In this document: positions 5,759 through 7,599 of the stretch, piece after piece
Layout: every line of letters starts with the position of its first letter
Numbering within the stretch: the stretch's first letter is position 1
Origin: an uncultured Bacilli bacterium
GTDB taxonomy: Bacteria > Bacillota_I > Bacilli_A > RF39 > UBA660
Length of the DNA stretch: 7,599 bases
Direction of reading: 5' to 3'
Assembly: GCA_934162265.1 (NCBI GenBank)
Contig: CAKPHZ010000037.1
Span: forward strand, 1 to 7,599
The notes under the pieces: model-generated
Told to the model about the DNA's origin: nothing
Seen by the model: only the letters and a program-made list of their open reading frames with translations
Databases searched by the model: none
Program-made: the position numbers and the translations under genes

Positions 5759-7498
5759 ATGGCTGAAAATAGTGGTAGATTTAGTAAATTTCAAGAAAGA
5801 ATTAGAAATATTCGCTTATCTCGGTCTAAAAAAATGAGGTTTCAGAAGGAAAATGAACGATTTATTCAAGATAAGGTTATTGAAATTAAGGAAAAAGTAA
5901 GAGCAGATGGGGGAGTTTACCGAGTAAGAGTAGTTAGAGGTATTGGGGAAGTTAAGAAGAAAGAAGAAGTAAAAGAACTTCAGAAAAATGATGCTTCTGA
6001 AGAAAAAGCTTTACCTAAATCGGCTGAAAAGGTAAATGATTTACAGAAAAATGAAGTTAAAGATATTCATGTTCCTAGTGGTGTGAAAAAAGAAAATACT
6101 GAAGTATTTTTAGAGAAGAAAAAGGAAGTTCTTTCTGAAAAAGAAGCTTTACCTAAATCGGCTGAAAAGGTAAATGATTTGCAGAAAAATGAAGTTAAAG
6201 ATATTCATGTCTCTAGTGATATGAAGGAAGCAGCTCCTGAAGTATTTTTAGAAGAAAAAAAAGAAGTTCTTTCTAAAAAAGAAGATTATTCTAAAGAAGT
6301 TTCAATAGAGAAAGAAAAGCAGGAAATTAAGGAGAATAGAGTTTCTAAAGAGAAAAATAAGTTGGTTAGAAGAAGTTCTTCAAAGAAGCGTGTGGGAGTT
6401 TCTAATCATTCTCAAGATAATCAGGAGAAGTTAAAAGAACTTGGTAGTGAGATTATTGATAAGATTAAGGAACAATTTGAAAATTATTTGGATGAAGTAG
6501 ATGTTTTAGCGAGTGAATTGTTTTTGATTAGGGATAAGCAAGAGAATGAAGTAGAGCTTGCCAAGGTGTTGGAACTTAAGAAAAGGATTAATGAATTAAT
6601 TAAAAAATTAAATGCTGTTATTGAGCAGTATAATTTGTATAAGAGAAATAATTATATTGATGGAGTTATTGGTATAGAAGATAATAGTATTGTTGATGAT
6701 ATGATTGAGTATCGTGAATTATTAGATAATGAAGTAGATAAAAAGAAGTTTACTTCTGAGTATAAGGCTTTAGATGAATTTAATTCTTTGTATCTTGCCT
6801 TGCAAAGAGTTCGTGAGGATACGATTGTATTGCAGGAGGAAAATCAGGGAAAAATTTTTGATTATCAGGATAGAGATAAAAAATATAAGGTTATAAAAGA
6901 TGGATTAGTAGATGAGATTAAAATTTTGAATGATTGTAATGAGGAGATAAAAAAGCAGGATGATTATTTTAATAAATTGATAGCAAAAGTTGGAGAGATT
7001 AATCAAGTAGAGTATACTACATATGAACTTAAGGGGATTAATCAATTGTTAGGGAATGGTCTTAGATATGTTGGTTTAATGATGCTTTCTCCTCTTAGTG
7101 GTTTTTTGCCATCAATTGGTATCCAAACACTTCTTGCAAGAAGAATGGTTCAAAATACTTATCGGGGAATTCATCTTGAAGAGAAAAATCATGTTCGGTA
7201 TGAGGCTATTGATTATGAAAAAGATATTTTTAGTAAGCTTACTGATATTCGTTATACTTCTTATTTGATTGAAGATACTTTAGGTCATGTTGAGAAGTTA
7301 AAGAGTGATTTCTTGATGCAGTATTCTTCAGATATTCCTTATTATGAGGAAACTTTACAAAAGATATTGAAGATAGAAAATCTTATTCTTCATCAACAAA
7401 ATAAGGTTGATATTATTCAAAAGAGATTATTAAAGGGTAAGAAATTGAATAATGATAAAATGATGAAGGTAAAGAGGTTGAATGAGAAGGCTTCATAA
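5759..7498 (+). CDS. Large charged coiled-coil protein with tandem repeats and a hydrophobic core, unknown function
   Basis: 579 aa, not recognised as a named family. There is no signal peptide. Residues 1-65 are basic and helical. Residues 66-215 are Lys/Glu-rich and probably disordered, with two 46-residue repeats (84-129 and 130-175) and a Lys/Arg/Ser patch (RRSSSKKR, 204-211). Residues 220-420 are long predicted coiled-coil helices with one Cys (393). Residues 429-460 form the only hydrophobic stretch (YVGLMMLSPLSGFLPSIGIQ), broken by two prolines. This suits a membrane-dipping hairpin or a buried core better than a standard transmembrane helix. Residues 465-579 are again charged and helical. 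The C-terminal half (about 410-510) reads as a folded conserved domain; the repeats are a linker. GGGGAGGTG at 5745-5753 gives a strong start at ATG 5759. A scaffold or envelope-associated role is possible but speculative. Confidence 0.85.
   Translation: MAENSGRFSKFQERIRNIRLSRSKKMRFQKENERFIQDKVIEIKEKVRADGGVYRVRVVRGIGEVKKKEEVKELQKNDASEEKALPKSAEKVNDLQKNEVKDIHVPSGVKKENTEVFLEKKKEVLSEKEALPKSAEKVNDLQKNEVKDIHVSSDMKEAAPEVFLEEKKEVLSKKEDYSKEVSIEKEKQEIKENRVSKEKNKLVRRSSSKKRVGVSNHSQDNQEKLKELGSEIIDKIKEQFENYLDEVDVLASELFLIRDKQENEVELAKVLELKKRINELIKKLNAVIEQYNLYKRNNYIDGVIGIEDNSIVDDMIEYRELLDNEVDKKKFTSEYKALDEFNSLYLALQRVREDTIVLQEENQGKIFDYQDRDKKYKVIKDGLVDEIKILNDCNEEIKKQDDYFNKLIAKVGEINQVEYTTYELKGINQLLGNGLRYVGLMMLSPLSGFLPSIGIQTLLARRMVQNTYRGIHLEEKNHVRYEAIDYEKDIFSKLTDIRYTSYLIEDTLGHVEKLKSDFLMQYSSDIPYYEETLQKILKIENLILHQQNKVDIIQKRLLKGKKLNNDKMMKVKRLNEKAS
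6008..6283 (+). repeat. Tandem 138-bp in-frame duplication (two copies)
   Basis: Copies are 6008-6145 and 6146-6283, each encoding 46 residues starting ALPKSAEKVNDLQKNEVKDI and ending EVLSEKE or EVLSKKE. The first 65 bases differ at only one position; the middle part (HVPSGVKKENT versus HVSSDMKEAAP) is more diverged. A degenerate partial copy may precede them (KEEVKELQKND, residues 68-78). Confidence 0.9.
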
Positions 7499-7523
7499 AA
7501 TTTTGGAATGTAGGAAAAATAGA

Positions 7524-7599
7524 GGTTCTTTGTCAAGTAGTGTTGGTGGAACCAAAAACTAATGATAAATGAACTTTGTGAGAGAGCTAAAATTTAGCT
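7524..7599. mobile_element. Possible outer end of an insertion sequence (ISL3-like), truncated by window edge
   Basis: The sequence from 7524 (GGTTCTTTGTCAAGTAGTG, then TTGG) resembles terminal inverted repeats of ISL3-family elements as I remember them (GG-TCTTTGTCAA type). It starts 25 nt after the stop of the preceding gene. Inside it, GGTTC (7524-7528) pairs with GAACC (7549-7553), TTGGT/ACCAA (7543-7555) forms a second hairpin, and a palindrome begins at 7585. No transposase is inside the window, and the other end cannot be seen. Confidence 0.4.
7585..7599. repeat. 15-nt palindrome at the window edge
   Basis: AGCTAAA (7585-7591), a central A, and TTTAGCT (7593-7599) form a perfect inverted repeat. 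It is preceded by GAGAG (7580-7584), so the stem may continue as CTCTC beyond the window. Could be a hairpin in an insertion-sequence leader or a terminator. Confidence 0.55.

Noticed and set aside
1..7599. CRISPR array, tRNA, rRNA or riboswitch
   Set aside because: No regularly spaced repeats, no tRNA-like cloverleaf text and no long structured leader; all intergenic gaps are about 130 bases or shorter.

Overview
This is a strongly AT-rich, low-GC Gram-positive-type (Firmicutes/Bacilli) window with every gene on the + strand. Ribosome binding sites are Bacillus-like (GGAGG, GAGGTGAT), and GTG and TTG starts appear alongside ATG. Trp is always TGG (15 codons, all in the two large surface proteins) and no gene contains an internal TGA, so the standard code fits better than a Mycoplasma code. 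The protein style (SipW/TasA-like signal segment, Cys-rich modules with SAGSPECMC and a final GxRPxLR...GTYEDPxII) resembles what I recall from uncultured gut Bacilli (RF39 and similar lineages). That lineage is an inference from memory, not from a search.

Layout. (1) Positions 37-82 hold an intrinsic terminator of an upstream + strand gene outside the window. It is followed by a promoter and nfo, endonuclease IV, with a full set of metal ligands and a GTG start at 133. (2) A terminator after nfo (1058-1092) overlaps a promoter for a three-gene cell-surface operon (1144-5423). The first gene encodes a protein with a TasA/camelysin-like N-terminal part and a Cys-rich C-terminal module. The second encodes a membrane-anchored mosaic with the same Cys-rich module, two Ig-like repeats and a jelly-roll-like C-terminal domain. 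The third encodes a single-pass membrane protein of unknown function. (3) A well-formed promoter (5484-5512) drives a two-gene unit: a 57-aa helical protein, then a 579-aa charged, coiled-coil protein with a recent 46-residue tandem duplication and a short hydrophobic core. A hairpin with a T-tract lies between these two genes and may act as a partial terminator. (4) The last ~75 bases look like the outer end of an insertion sequence (possibly ISL3 type), cut by the window edge inside a palindrome.

How the genes may work together: nfo is an independent DNA-repair gene. The 1144-5423 operon most likely displays two related, disulfide-rich extracellular proteins at the cell surface, with the third gene product as a membrane partner. 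This is inferred from co-transcription, signal/anchor segments and shared modules. The 5556-7498 pair is intracellular or membrane-peripheral and its function cannot be read from the sequence.

The most unusual part is the surface operon. It has two tandem paralogous modules with ten conserved cysteines, a 17-residue identical core encoded with only synonymous differences, and one highly divergent segment just before the GxRPxLR motif.
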